Shown here in pieces: positions 41,766 through 51,005 of a stretch of DNA of 64,000 nt. The stretch is taken from contig LR990060.1 of NCBI GenBank assembly GCA_905147135.1, forward strand, positions 4,542,001 to 4,606,000, read 5' to 3'. Each line of letters starts with the position of its first letter. Position 1 is the stretch's first letter. The translations under genes and the position numbers were made by a program. The stretch comes from Blastobasis lacticolella. Its lineage: Eukaryota > Arthropoda > Insecta > Lepidoptera > Blastobasidae. The notes below the pieces were generated by a model. That model did not search any database, was not told where the DNA came from, and worked only from the letters and a program-made list of their open reading frames with translations.

Positions 41766-41990
41766 AAATCAAAACAAATCAAATCAAAATTTCTTTATTG
41801 ATTAGGACATTAAATATCTCTTTCAATCGTCAAAAAGGAGGGGGGTAGGAAAGTAGGAAGGAAACACACAGTGACACGCTGACCGCCCTATGTCTGTAGA
41901 TAAACGTATCCCTCGCCAACCACAACCGAACCGGGCTCGACAATGCCAGACAGAGCCGGAACGCTATATTATATTATATACTCGTAGGTA
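41766..41990 (-). mobile_element. Probable LINE 3' end with (TTTGATT)n tail
   Basis: AAATCAAAACAAATCAAATC then AAAATTTCTTTATTGATTAG reads on the minus strand as a 3' end with a TTTGATTTG suffix preceded by AATAAAGAAATTTTG. The attached sequence (CTGACCGCCCTATGTCTGTA, GACAGAGCCGGAACGC) has no coding motif that I recognise. Confidence 0.45.
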
Positions 41991-42149
41991 TGTCTAGTAT
42001 AATTAAGAAATACCACTTAAAACTACAGTAAAATCTGAACAGTAAAATATAACCTTAAAAGTCATTACCTGTGGTCCGTGCAGAACCAGTTCACCTGATA
42101 TCCTTTTAAGTTTATCACAGATTTAAGTGTGATTATTTTCATGGGGAAT

Positions 42150-42218
42150 ATTTTTGCATATGATAGAATGAGTTAATGATGAGTATTTAACGCGAACAAA
42201 GTCGCGGGCAACCGCTAG
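42150..42218 (+). mobile_element. Helitron-like 3' end (CTAG)
   Basis: GTATTTAACGCGAACAAAGT then CGCGGGCAACCGCTAG followed by T. The terminal CTAG (42215-42218) and the GCGGGCAA stem match the other Helitron-like ends. Confidence 0.5.
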
Positions 42219-42275
42219 TAATTAATAAGTTGGATATTTTTGCAAACTTTTTACTTTGCAATACTCAATGGTAGG

Positions 42276-42391
42276 TGCCACAAACTTACCTGACACGGTG
42301 ACGGCGTCGCTGTTGTTGACAAACAAAATGACATTTTTAAATGGCGACACTTAGTTCAGCTTTTAGCCACCGGGCCAGATAAGTTTGTGGC
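42276..42391. mobile_element. Short palindromic element, GCCACAAACTTA family
   Basis: TGCCACAAACTTACCTG (42277-42293) faces CAGATAAGTTTGTGGCG (42374-42390). The inner part TGACGGCGTCGCTGTTGTTG and AAATGGCGACACTTAG recurs, inverted, at 47195-47285 and 56985-57055. Non-coding, about 115 bp. Confidence 0.6.
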
Positions 42392-42700
42392 GAAATTTTA
42401 GTGACAATGACTTGTCACTAAAAGCTTCCCCCAAACAGGGGCGATCTGTAGTTCTTAAAGGGAACACAGCAGAAAACTCACGACGCGTTCTGCAAGCGGG
42501 TGGCCGTGACATCCCCCTTCGCTGGACAGGTCATACATGTGATTATTATTATGATAGGCTAGTGCATTGACTATCTTTCGGAGGTTGGGCATACCTCTGG
42601 CCGGTGTAACTTGGGTGTAGTTTATTATTATTAAGTATAATTATTTTCTTTTTTTTGTCAATGGCTTGATCTAGAGGCGACTGCTAACTATAAATCTGAG

Positions 42701-42803
42701 GGCGATAGCTGCCAAACGGATGCGGAAGCACAGGACAGGATGTTGTGGAGATCTCGGAAGGCGGCATATGCTCAACATGGGTGTCTTTTGGCTGATATGA
42801 TGA
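42701..42803 (+). pseudogene. RTE-like LINE C-terminus, decayed
   Basis: One plus frame gives AEAQDRMLWRSRKAAYAQHG then CLLADMM, a corrupted AQDRxLWRSLGEAYAQQWASSG, with the TGATATGATGA tail. Fewer than 35 codons remain. Confidence 0.7.
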
Positions 42804-42897
42804 ACGTCATATCTCCGCAACTCCTTCCACTTCTCCCGGGCCCAAGACAAGCCTTGTCGGTCCAATGTAAAATCATTGTTATCTATCCCTATCCATC

Positions 42898-43040
42898 ATT
42901 CCGATTTCTTCTCCTATTTCTTCAGTGTCCATTCAGCGAGACTATGGAACTCACTGCCACATAATGTGCGTGACAGTCAGTCACTGTCTATTTTTAAAAA
43001 GAGAGTCAAGGAATATTATCTTTCCCTGTCTAGTCCATAA
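42898..43040 (+). pseudogene. CR1/Jockey-type LINE reverse transcriptase C-terminus
   Basis: The frame reads CPFSARLWNSLPHNVRDSQS then LSIFKKRVKEYYLS. FSARLWNSLP..VRDSQSLSIFKKRVK is the canonical end of CR1/Jockey-group proteins. Nothing upstream of it survives; AT-rich 3' UTR follows to the SINE-A at 43294. Confidence 0.78.
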
Positions 43041-43293
43041 CTTATATATTTATGTATTTTATATCGCTTGTTTTAATAATATGTTTATATTAGCTTTATA
43101 TACCTATATATTATAATATAATATATTTATGTATTTAAATATTCAATTATTGTGCACGTCGTATCTGCGTTACTTTAGTCTAATATCTCTCTTCTGTAGG
43201 CCTGCTGGAAGAAATTTCTTTTTAGAAATAAGCAGCGCCTGTTGTGTCTTTTGTTCTATTATATTTCTCTGTATACGACCTATTATGTTTGAC

Positions 43294-43560
43294 GACCTGA
43301 GTAGTTCAATGGTCAACATGCCGGTCTGCCACGCAAGAGGTCCCGGGTTCGATTCCCGGCCGGGCAGAAATTGAAATGATGCATTTTAATTGCTGTTACG
43401 GGTCTGGGTGTTCTATATATAATAAGTATGTATTTAAAAAGTATTTAAGTAGTATATCAGTTATCTAGCACCCATAGTACAAGCTTTGCTTAGTTTGGGG
43501 CTAGATGGCGCTGTGTGAATTTGTCCACGAATATTTATTATTATTATTATTATTATTATT
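43294..43560 (+). mobile_element. SINE-A, full length, tRNA-Gly anticodon arm intact
   Basis: GACCTGAGTAGTTCAATGG, the anticodon arm CTGCCACGCAAGAGG (GCC triplet of tRNA-Gly kept), B box GGGTTCGATTCCCGGCCGGG, body, tail AGATGGCGCTGTGTGAATTT and a (TTA)n run to 43560. Best evidence for the tRNA-Gly origin. Confidence 0.92.
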
Positions 43561-43636
43561 TTTTTAGGTGGTACTGGTTAACTAATACCATCCACGGGCC
43601 AAAGCCAAGTGGGTGGCATGGTATAACATAGTAATG

Positions 43637-44060
43637 TTAAGGACTGCCAGTAGGCACTTGGGGGTGTGGGTTACCCGTATTTTGTAAGAAAATCCTTACT
43701 ATCCTACAGGTATTTAAGATAGCAGCTTTCTGGAGCAAGGAATACGTAAAATTGGGTAGGGCTAGAGTCTCTAATGACTGATGCAGCTGCTTGGGAATTA
43801 CACCGGTGGTAGAGAGCACTACGGGTACTATAGTTGCCCTTTGGAGTTTCCAGAGACGGACAATTTCGTCTCTAAGGACTATGTACTTGGTCATCTTTTC
43901 TGCTATTGTGTTTTGGAGATTGTGCGAATTCGGAATAGCTATATCTATCAGTTGTGCTGTTTTGTTTAATTTATCAATAAGTGTAATATCCGGTTTGTTA
44001 TAGTGAACAGTTCTGTCAGTAAGGATGGCCCTGTCAAAATAAAGCCTGGGTAAAGTTTTT
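43637..44060 (-). pseudogene. R2-like LINE reverse transcriptase C-terminal domain
   Basis: About 140 codons are open on the minus strand to a stop at 43637. Motifs in order: LYFDRAILTDRTVHYNKPDI, KTAQLIDIAIPNSHN, EKMTKYIVLRDEIVRLWKL, IVPVVLSTTGVIPKQL and LLQKAAILNTCRIVRIFL. The order D...TDRT...NKPD...LIDIA.P....K..KY..L..E...W...IVPVV...G.IPK...LQK...L.T..I.R is the C-terminal domain of R2-like/Pol-type non-LTR proteins. 3' UTR runs to about 43565. No internal stop is seen, so it is among the better-preserved remnants here, but the reverse transcriptase core is missing. Confidence 0.82.
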
Positions 44061-44089
44061 TTTAGATTTAGAACGAGTTATCATTTGAT

Positions 44090-44412
44090 TCCCACGAGTG
44101 GCTAGGGACGTCGCGTCAACCACGGCAGAGCCCTGCGTTCACCGTGGCAAGGGTAAGTAAAACTGGGTGTCCCCCGATTCCCAGAGTCCGCATACCAGAG
44201 ACCAGGCTCCCCCCTGGCCACGCAGCCCTCGGCGTACGCTATTCCACCTTGGCTTGGGTTATATCTCTCTTGGTCTGGAACCTCACCTTGGACCTGTCCG
44301 GCATGAGTGGCTCTACCGGCATAGCTCTAAGGGTCATTGGGTCACGCAAGCCCCGCCACGACGGCAACGTGGAGATACAGTGGCGGGGTTATTATTATTA
44401 TTATTATATCAT
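44090..44412 (+). mobile_element. LINE-type 3' UTR ending in (TTA)n
   Basis: CCACGAGTGGCTAGGGACGT, CTGCGTTCACCGTGGCAAG, CCCCTGGCCACGCAGCCC, GGTCTGGAACCTCACCTTGG, GACCTGTCCGGCATGAGTGG and CGCAAGCCCCGCCACGACGG, then (TTA)n at 44389-44410. The wording is familiar from lepidopteran retroposons. Two plus frames are open across it (99 and 86 codons), but neither carries a motif. Confidence 0.5.
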
Positions 44413-44447
44413 TATTGTGTACAATAAACAGTTAAATAAATAAACGT
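44413..44447 (+). mobile_element. Retroposon tail, TTAAATAAATAAA type
   Basis: TTGTGTACAATAAACAGTTA then AATAAATAAA; same end as 23540-23612 and 59360-59412. Confidence 0.55.
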
Positions 44448-44528
44448 CTGTACGCGGGCGCATTCAGTCCAATAGTACGCGACCGCATCGCCCACGCCTG
44501 TGTGGGGTCAGGGTCTATTATGGATAGC

Positions 44529-44564
44529 CCATAGAGTTACTATACGAGGTATATAACTCTATGG
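44529..44564. repeat. 11-bp perfect inverted repeat
   Basis: CCATAGAGTTA (44529-44539) and TAACTCTATGG (44554-44564) enclose a 14-nt loop that itself contains TATA at each edge. Confidence 0.65.
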
Positions 44565-44871
44565 ATATATCTTGTGATATCCAGTCTCCCAGTCTCTATC
44601 CAAACTTATTTTGCAGTATATAAACTCCTTGTCTTGTTGACATAAAAGCCCTGCTTTAGTGCGGGCACAGACCTATGGAAAAGGTCAGGGACGGGCCCAA
44701 CCGGCACACCTACCGGGCCGGACATTCTTAAAATTTTATCAGTCGTTATCAAGCGCTTGCCGGGAAAGGTTAACGGGTAGAAATGGATGACGAATTAATG
44801 TGCATCGCCTTACTGTTTGGCGCTGAAAACCTACAAAAAAGGGAAAGATGGTAGGCAGTATCAGTCTACTG

Positions 44872-45222
44872 AACTACTGTACCTACTCGTCCAGATCTAC
44901 ATTTCGAATGACGACTGTTAAACTTAAAGCCGTTATAACTCTGATTCTATTGGTCCTAGAACACTAGTCTCTAAAAATAATTGTATCACTCGTCGAGATA
45001 TACATTTAAAGTAACTGTTGCAAATTGAAAACTGTTATAACTTGAGAACCATAGGTCCTAGAAGAATAGTTTCTATAGAGAAATGATATTAGGTACTCGT
45101 CGAAATCTACGTTTTGTAAGAGAGACGTTAAATTTAAAACTGTCATTCGAAATGTAGAATTCGTCGAGTACTATCATATATCTTTAGGGACTAGTGTTCT
45201 AGGACCAATAGTTTCCGAATAG
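44872..45222. repeat. Second fold-back array of about 102-104-bp units
   Basis: Same unit as 37952-38523. Unit starts at 44954 and 45056 (102 bp apart), preceded by a partial unit, followed by an inverted unit from about 45142. The right edge reads GGACCAATAGTTTCCGAATA then GGGGCTGGACCCAGTTC (about 45237), the inverted counterpart of the GGGTCCAGCCC edge at 37917. More diverged than the first array. Confidence 0.82.
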
Positions 45223-45732
45223 AAAGAGTCACCTTGGGGCTGGACCCAGTTCAAGCCTCAGGCTAAACAGAGCCAACTTGACCCGGGTCCAATTCATGTT
45301 ATCACGAAGACTGATGGCAGTAGACTGATGCGTATTTTTTTCTCGTCTTCATCTAACATTTAAACTTCACATCAACATATCTATTTACTTCTTGCCACGC
45401 AACGTCTTTGAGATTACGGTTGTGATAATCCTTTTTTTTATATTTCAACATAGGAATTTTTGCCCTGCCAAAGTAATGGACTCAGGGTCAACCATAGAGG
45501 AATATACCTTTCCCAGGTATACCAATCTCTTTGATAATTTTATTACAGATCCGCCCCGATGGGCCCGGCCCGGAAAGCTTACGGTCTGTATATGCCGATT
45601 ATAAGAAGATTATATGCAAGCCTCGCCTCTTTCAGGACGGTTGAAAGTTTTGACCGGGTGCGCTCTCCGGGCGTCTATAAGTGTGTGACTGCTAGTACAT
45701 TGTCGATGAAAATAATATGGCCTTGACGTTAA

Positions 45733-45790
45733 ACCCGGCCCGGCCCTGATCGGCAGGTCTGGCCCGGCCCGGCCCTGACCGGTAGGTCTG
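45733..45790. repeat. GC-rich 28-bp tandem duplication
   Basis: CCCGGCCCGGCCCTGATCGG then CAGGTCT is repeated with two substitutions (CCTGACCGGTAGGTCT), followed by a third partial GCCCGGCC. Confidence 0.8.
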
Positions 45791-45796
45791 TGCCCG

Positions 45797-46092
45797 GCCT
45801 TAGAATTCTTGACGCAACCTGCGTTTTACCTGCGTCGCCGACGCAACCTGCGTTTTACCTGCGTCGGCGCGCGCATTTGAAAATCATACAATTTTGAGTT
45901 GACAGCTTAACGAAAGATGCGTCGCCGACGCAGGCAGCGTCGATAACGCAGGTTGCGTCGGCGACGCAGGTAAAACGCAGGTTGCGTCGGCGCGCGCATT
46001 AGAAGTTCATACAATTTTGAGTTGACAGCATAACGCAAGTTGCGTCGCCGACGCAACGTGCGTCGCCGACGCTTGATATAATCCGCGCCTTA
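45797..46092. mobile_element. GCGTCG palindromic element, large copy
   Basis: Dense GCGTCGCCGACGC and ACCTGCGTTTTACCTGCG motifs on both strands. The internal segment TCATACAATTTTGAGTTGAC occurs twice (about 45886 and 46008), each after GCGCGCGCATT. The right end GCGTCGCCGACGCTTGATAT then AATCCGCGCCTT is the inverted counterpart of the start at 37587 and 27654. The left end is partly degraded (GGCCTTAGAATTCTTGACGC). Confidence 0.75.
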
Positions 46093-46529
46093 ATGTATAT
46101 CTGGGCTTCGATTCTGGTACGGAAATCGTCTCAGTTGCAGTAACATTACAATTGCATCGCATGTCAAGCGTGTGATTGTTATTCAAATGACAGATGCTGA
46201 GTTGCAACTTTCATGAGTTCGAACTTTTCCACAATTCGTCTGGTACTTTAGTTGTATTATGGTTTTATATGGCTGTTGGTACTCCAATAAATAAATAAAT
46301 TACTAAGTTGCATCTTTCTTAGTTGTCAAACTGTCTTCAATTCTGTCAACGAAAACGTGTCAAAGGTCGAACAATGATTTAACGCAATTTAACTGGGATG
46401 ATGCTGGGACCGACTCGATACTTCGACGTAGTTATAGTAACATCACAGTTACATTGCAACATAATAACAACTGCATTGCACACCAGAATCGGTACCCTGG
46501 TTTACATACTTTTTAGTGTGAGTCCAATC

Positions 46530-46960
46530 GAACTAACACGAGCAACAGCTTGCGCGTTGCGCGCTTGCAGTGCTGCAACAGCTCCGAGCAGCGCGTTGCA
46601 TTTCATCGTACGAAATAATGAGCAAATTCCAAGAGGTAATTAAAAATAAAAACAGACGAGATAGGTATGTAATAGGTAAATTAATTAAACTCTAGATATT
46701 TTACGCCATTTATTTTAAAGATGTTTTACTAAATAGTTGTATTTTCAAATAAAATAACGATTTTTATAATTTTTTGTCTTACCAATTTAATGAGGGTGCT
46801 AACTCTTGATCGTTGTTGATACCACCAGACACTACCTACTGGAAAACTTCTCATTGAGGAGCCGTTAAGTGAAGCTCGCGTGCGACGCGCGAACGGCGCT
46901 CGATCCGTTGCTGCAGCTGTGCATTTGCGGCGCGTTCGCGAGAGTTACGATTTTAAAGTG
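46530..46960. other. Two small CpG-rich clusters
   Basis: ACAGCTTGCGCGTTGCGCGC and CAGCGCGTTGCATTTCATCG (46546-46612) and CGTGCGACGCGCGAACGGCG with GGCGCGTTCGCGAGAG (46879-46946) are CpG-dense in an AT-rich background. They could be the promoter of an unseen gene or DNA-element ends; no ORF of note. Confidence 0.25.
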
Positions 46961-47016
46961 TAACATTTACCCTTAAATGTATTAAAGCCAAAACACGCGT
47001 ACATATTATAAAGCTA

Positions 47017-47580
47017 TATGGAGCTCCACTTTGTTATGTTCTGACACAACTCCCTAACCTCACATTAACCACAATTCTCTTCAAATAGGGATCTCCTTTT
47101 ATTGTTGCCATTTAGACCCCAGCTTTTTTGACAACATATAGGTACGGAATGAAATACGTCTTGTATAGCTCAAACTTGTCTGAGTCAGTGTATAAAACTA
47201 AATCTCAGTGTCGCCAAATGTCATGTTTATGGCAGTAACCAACAACAGCGACGCTGTCACAGGGAAGGTTAGGTTTGTGGCACTGTACGCCATTCTCTGG
47301 GTTAAATACTATTATTCTGTGGTTAAATTTTCGATTATCGTTTAAATTAGGTCTTCCGCAAAGGATGAGGTCAGTGACTTATCTTCATATTACATACATA
47401 CATAAAACTCACGCCTCCATCGCACAGGTGGGATAACCAGAGACTATGGAGCTCCACTTTGCTCTGTTCTGACACAATTCCCTAGCCTCGCATATATCCA
47501 CAACTCTTTCCATATATCTCCTTTTATTCTTACCACTTCGGACCCCATGCTTTTTTGAGAACATTACTGATCTGATCAGT
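47017..47580 (-). repeat. LINE-like 3' segment, duplicated 430 bp apart
   Basis: TATGGAGCTCCACTTTG, TTCTGACACAACTCCCTAAC and ATCTCCTTTTATTGTTGCCA at 47020-47145 recur at 47445-47545 with the same order. The second copy is preceded by AAACTCACGCCTCCATCGCA, matching (inverted) 61560-61670 where the order is CTCTGCCTACCCCACCTGTG. That wording is typical for lepidopteran RTE LINE ends. The 47195-47285 repeat lies between the two. Confidence 0.55.
47195..47285 (+). repeat. GTGTCGCCA...CAGCGACGC repeat
   Basis: CTCAGTGTCGCCAAATGTCA, ACAACAGCGACGCTGTCACA and AGGTTTGTGGCAC match the inverted interior of the 42276-42391 element and, less completely, 56985-57055. Confidence 0.55.
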
Positions 47581-48192
47581 GAATATTTTTCTGGGTCGTC
47601 CTCTTAAGAACCACTCTTATCTTCATATTATGTATTCCTTATTGCTAGTTTTGAATTTTTCTCCCTCATTAAGTATATTCTTTACTCGTGTCCCACCCAT
47701 GTAAGACTGTGAAACCGGTCGCAACTTATCAAAAGTTTGTCTGTGTTATAATAATTCTATTATTTTTAAATATATATATTTTAATGGAGTTTCATCATTT
47801 ACGCCAAACATAAACTATTAACTACCAAAACTAGTTACGATGAAGCATCGGTTTTCAGTGCTGTTATTACGATTAAAACGCTACATAACGTAACAAAATC
47901 ACAACCTCCAATTCCTAGTAATGCACGTATGCTCTGCTATTTGAGTGAAACAAAACACGTTCTACATGGCTCAATGCGATATGCTTACAAACCTGAGCCG
48001 CGCTCTAGCGTACATATCGTCGAAGAAAATCGTAAAATAAATTTTGCTCTAGCTTTTAGTACAAACTTTTTCTTTGAATTTGCTGAAGCGCTGCATTGCT
48101 AGTTTGAGTATCGAGTAGGTATATTTATATTTTGACGTAAACACTCTCTTTTCTTTGTCTCTTTTCTGATTTATGTAGTTTATTAGTTGAAT

Positions 48193-48430
48193 GCTTACCG
48201 ATGCCCTTATGGTGAGAGAAAACATCGTGATGAAATTGCACATTCAGGCGACTGAATGTGTGAATGATCCAATCTGTTCCGGTTCCCCTAGTAGCAGGGT
48301 CACGGATGTCAGATTGCAGTCGCTCCACTGTAATTATCTGATCTGCTAAATCCTGGATCACGGTCATGGCAGACCCCGGGCCTTTTGTGCGCGAGAGCAC
48401 AACCAGGACATATTATACGCCAAGATTATC
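48193..48430 (+). mobile_element. SINE-B, headless copy
   Basis: CTTACCGATGCCCTTATGGT to CAACCAGGACATATTATACG and CCAAGATTATCA. All body segments are in order. Confidence 0.83.
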
Positions 48431-49040
48431 ATTTTTTATTATTTATCACTTGAAATGGATCTAGATAATAAAATTAAGGGTTATAATCGTGAGTGCAATT
48501 TGTAAAAGTATCTGTAAAATATGCTGTCGAGAATATAAGTGCTCTTTGAAACCTTCCGTTGAGACTGGTAATTAAAAAAACAAATATTAGAAATGAGTTC
48601 TTGAAGTACATCTTTGTGCATTTTCCATTAGCTAAAGTGAAATGCTTTTACCAATCTTTTGCTCAATCCGTTACTACTTACCTAATATTGGAATTGGATT
48701 CAAATGGGGATTGAATTGAAATGTTTATTTCAATGAAATGATCGATTATATTTCAAAGCCAATGACTCGCGGACTTCTACGAACATGGATCATATGATTC
48801 AAAGCTATCAATGAAACATACGATAGGATCAGGACACGTAGGTATAATAGCTTGCTTCGTTTTAGAACCATATCTATTTTGAGAAAATATGTATGACGTT
48901 GTTACTATTTTCTCTGTGACTGTATAGTCATTTTAAGAAAAGGTCAAATCTTTTTTCGGTGTCGATAAACCACTTCGGATCGTTGAACCATCAGATTAAG
49001 ATCATAATACTTACACCATTAAATTTAGCAAATTCTACAA
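48431..49040. other. Mostly featureless; one LINE-end scrap
   Basis: At 48956-49002 the frame VSINHFGSLNHQIK resembles VSEAKIHFGSLSQRSK, the end of the LINE type at 24251 and 56564, but it is too short for a firm call. Confidence 0.3.
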
Positions 49041-49044
49041 TCTA

Positions 49045-49190
49045 AACTAGTATAAAACAAAGTCGCTCCCCGCCGTCTGTATTTATGTATGTATTTGTAT
49101 TTGTACGCTTGGATCTTTTAAACTACTTAACGGATTTAAGTGCGATTTTTAACAATAGATATAAAAGGAAAGTTTATAAGTAAAAAAAGG
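49045..49190 (+). mobile_element. Helitron-like fragment (TATAAAACAAAGTCGC)
   Basis: AGTATAAAACAAAGTCGCTC, CCCGCCGTCTGTATTTATG and TGGATCTTTTAAACTACTTA then ACGGATTTAAGTGCG: same family as 23297-23481, in sense orientation. The 3' CTAG is absent. Confidence 0.5.
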
Positions 49191-49202
49191 ATAGTAACAT
49201 TT

Positions 49203-49421
49203 TAAATGCGAAAATAAGTAAAGATGTATGATTGGATGTTTGTTACTCCATCACGCAAAAACTACTGATCGTATTTCGATAAAATTTGGAAGTAATATAG
49301 ATTATAAACCAGAATAGCACATGGGCTAACATTTATCTCTAAATTCAATGCGGTTCACGCAGAAACAAATCTGGAACGTTACCGAATTTCACGAGGACCA
49401 AATCGTTGGCAAAAGCTAGTC
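49203..49421 (+). mobile_element. Helitron-like element, ATGCGAAA family, copy 2
   Basis: From TTAAATGCGAAAATAAG through GGATGTTTGTTACTCCATCA, CAGAATAGCACATGGGC and ATCTGGAACGTTACC to GTTGGCAAAAGCTAG, followed by T. The terminal CTAG (49418-49421) obeys the Helitron 3' rule. About 220 bp, non-coding. Confidence 0.6.
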
Positions 49422-49624
49422 TTAAACCTATAAATTATCTGATCTGTCAATTCCTAGATCATTGTCAAGGCGGTCCCAATACTTACGTATCCTTTTGTGT
49501 AGGTTCTATAATTAAAAAGAAACTGGTCGGCCTCACATCCTCTTCGCAGTTTCGCTTTTCGGCCACATCATAGTCACCAAAAAGAAAAGTGACTTCAATA
49601 TGGCTGAAAAGAGAAGGTTCTACA

Positions 49625-49745
49625 CGGGCAGACCAACGTTTTGTGGGTCTCTAAAACGACTTCTATCGGTACAAAGTGGATTTTTTCTTATATATGATGA
49701 CGTAATATAACCTTCGTCATTCTCACAGTCTATAACTGTTTCTCA
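49625..49745 (+). repeat. Dispersed repeat, GACCAACGTTT type, copy 2
   Basis: CAGACCAACGTTTTGTGGGT, GGTACAAAGTGGATTTTTTC and TCACAGTCTATAACTG parallel 22812-22925. Confidence 0.5.
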
Positions 49746-49834
49746 GTGAAACCGTAAGAGCTTACACACGAGGCTTGGCAAACCAATTTTACAAGAAATG
49801 TTTATGGTAGGATGTACCCAATCGGAAGCAATTT

Positions 49835-49885
49835 GCTAACGCCCCTACTCACGAAAGTTCTGACTTAGGTGAGTAGGGCGTTAGC
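49835..49885. repeat. 17-bp inverted repeat
   Basis: GCTAACGCCCCTACTCAC (49835-49852) faces GTGAGTAGGGCGTTAGC (49869-49885); they pair throughout with one unpaired C. The loop has 16 nt. Confidence 0.75.
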
Positions 49886-50160
49886 TGTGCCACGTAATTT
49901 CATACCTGTACAACAGAAGGCCGTAACGCCACTTACTGAAAGTGGGTGGCAACAAAGGGCGAATGCTTTTACCAAGTGACATTTTGAAACCGATATTTTC
50001 GGCCAATGATCGATCACTGGCTTGAATGAAAAATTAATGATTGTGACCTGGTTCCTTGAAATATGATTGAGCTATTGATTCTCATCAAATGCTTTTGCGG
50101 ATGTATAGCAATTTCAAAACTCTAAGATATGGAGTAAGGGGTCAACTAATTACTTGTAAG

Positions 50161-50283
50161 ACTGTATAATCCGCGTAGGCCAAGAGTAGCGGGAAGGCAG
50201 ACCCTGGGCCTTCGCGTGCTGTGCGAGGGCGCAACCGGGACGTAACGTCAAGATGATGGTGATGATGACTGTATTATCCGCGT
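50161..50283 (+). mobile_element. 91-bp RTE-like LINE stub with 16-bp target duplication
   Basis: The insert (50177-50267) carries only the 3' end: AGACCCTGGGCCTTCGCGTG, GCGAGGGCGCAACCGGGACG then TAACGTCAAGATGATGGTGA. It equals the tail of the LINE at 4967-5425 rather than SINE-B (GCGAGGGCGCAACC). Flanks ACTGTATAATCCGCGT (50161-50176) and ACTGTATTATCCGCGT (50268-50283) form a 16-bp target duplication with one mismatch. Confidence 0.88.
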
Positions 50284-50288
50284 CTTGA

Positions 50289-50379
50289 AAGAAGAGACTT
50301 GTCAAATGGCAGTAGAGGGGAAGCGCAGGTAATCGCCTACTGCGCAAGTCGAACCACGTGACCCGCCAAGTCTCTTCTT
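50289..50379. repeat. 13-bp inverted repeat, possible MITE
   Basis: AAGAAGAGACTTG (50289-50301) and CAAGTCTCTTCTT (50367-50379) are perfect reverse complements enclosing 65 bp. It lies just downstream of the LINE stub. Confidence 0.5.
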
Positions 50380-50642
50380 ACTGGTTATACTAGCATAGCA
50401 TAAAAAATACTTCAACATATCTTCCAACAGCGCCAGCCTTCATAGCTACATTAACTTAAAACAGAATATTGATATCAGATGTCGATTCCCCACGACACGT
50501 ACATTACAAACGTAATAAGGAATCGATAGACGAAGAAAATTAAATCGTAAATAAAAGCTAGTCATGTATAATTTTATATAAAAATATGGGGTTACGGATG
50601 TTCGGTGAAGGTCAATTCAACTTATTTACTGACGAACTGACC

Positions 50643-50841
50643 GACCTTCATGGTTCAGTAGGTTAACTTGCCGATCGCCAAGCAGAGGTCCCGGGTTCGA
50701 TTCCCGGCCGAGCAGAAATTGAAATTATGAATTTTAATTTCTGTTACGGGTCTGGTGTAGTATGTATAAAAACTATGTATTTCAAAAAATATAGATAAAT
50801 TGTTTACCAGTTATCTAACACCCATAACACAAGCTTTGCCT
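50643..50841 (+). mobile_element. SINE-A, tail cut off
   Basis: Head TCATGGTTCAGTAGGTTAAC, B box GGGTTCGATTCCCGGCCGAG and body to CCCATAACACAAGCTTTGCC. At 50842 it passes abruptly into a LINE coding remnant. Confidence 0.82.
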
Positions 50842-51005
50842 TAAACGAACCCATGTCATAAACCAAATGAAACACTGGCTGGAACCTCATTCCAAATCCA
50901 AATTGTACGAGCGAGGAACGTTCTTTCGAACGAGTGACCAACAGAGGGTCTACGTAGTGGAGATGAGTACCCAGCCCACGGCCACGGCTGTTTACGAGTT
51001 GCGTG
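50842..51005 (-). pseudogene. LINE reverse transcriptase C-terminus, decayed
   Basis: The minus strand gives VTRSKERSSLVQIWIWNEVP then ASVSFGL, a stop and HGF, a corrupted RTIRMWNELPATVFP..YDMGSF as at 54181-54411. Plus-strand words CATGTCATAAACCAAATGAA and ACGAGCGAGGAACGTTC correspond to CATGTCATAGTCCACAGGAA and ACGAGCGAGAAACTTTC there. Confidence 0.68.

Noticed and set aside
43294..43370. Functional tRNA-Gly gene
   Set aside because: The acceptor stem does not pair and the sequence continues into a SINE body; the same head occurs in many copies.
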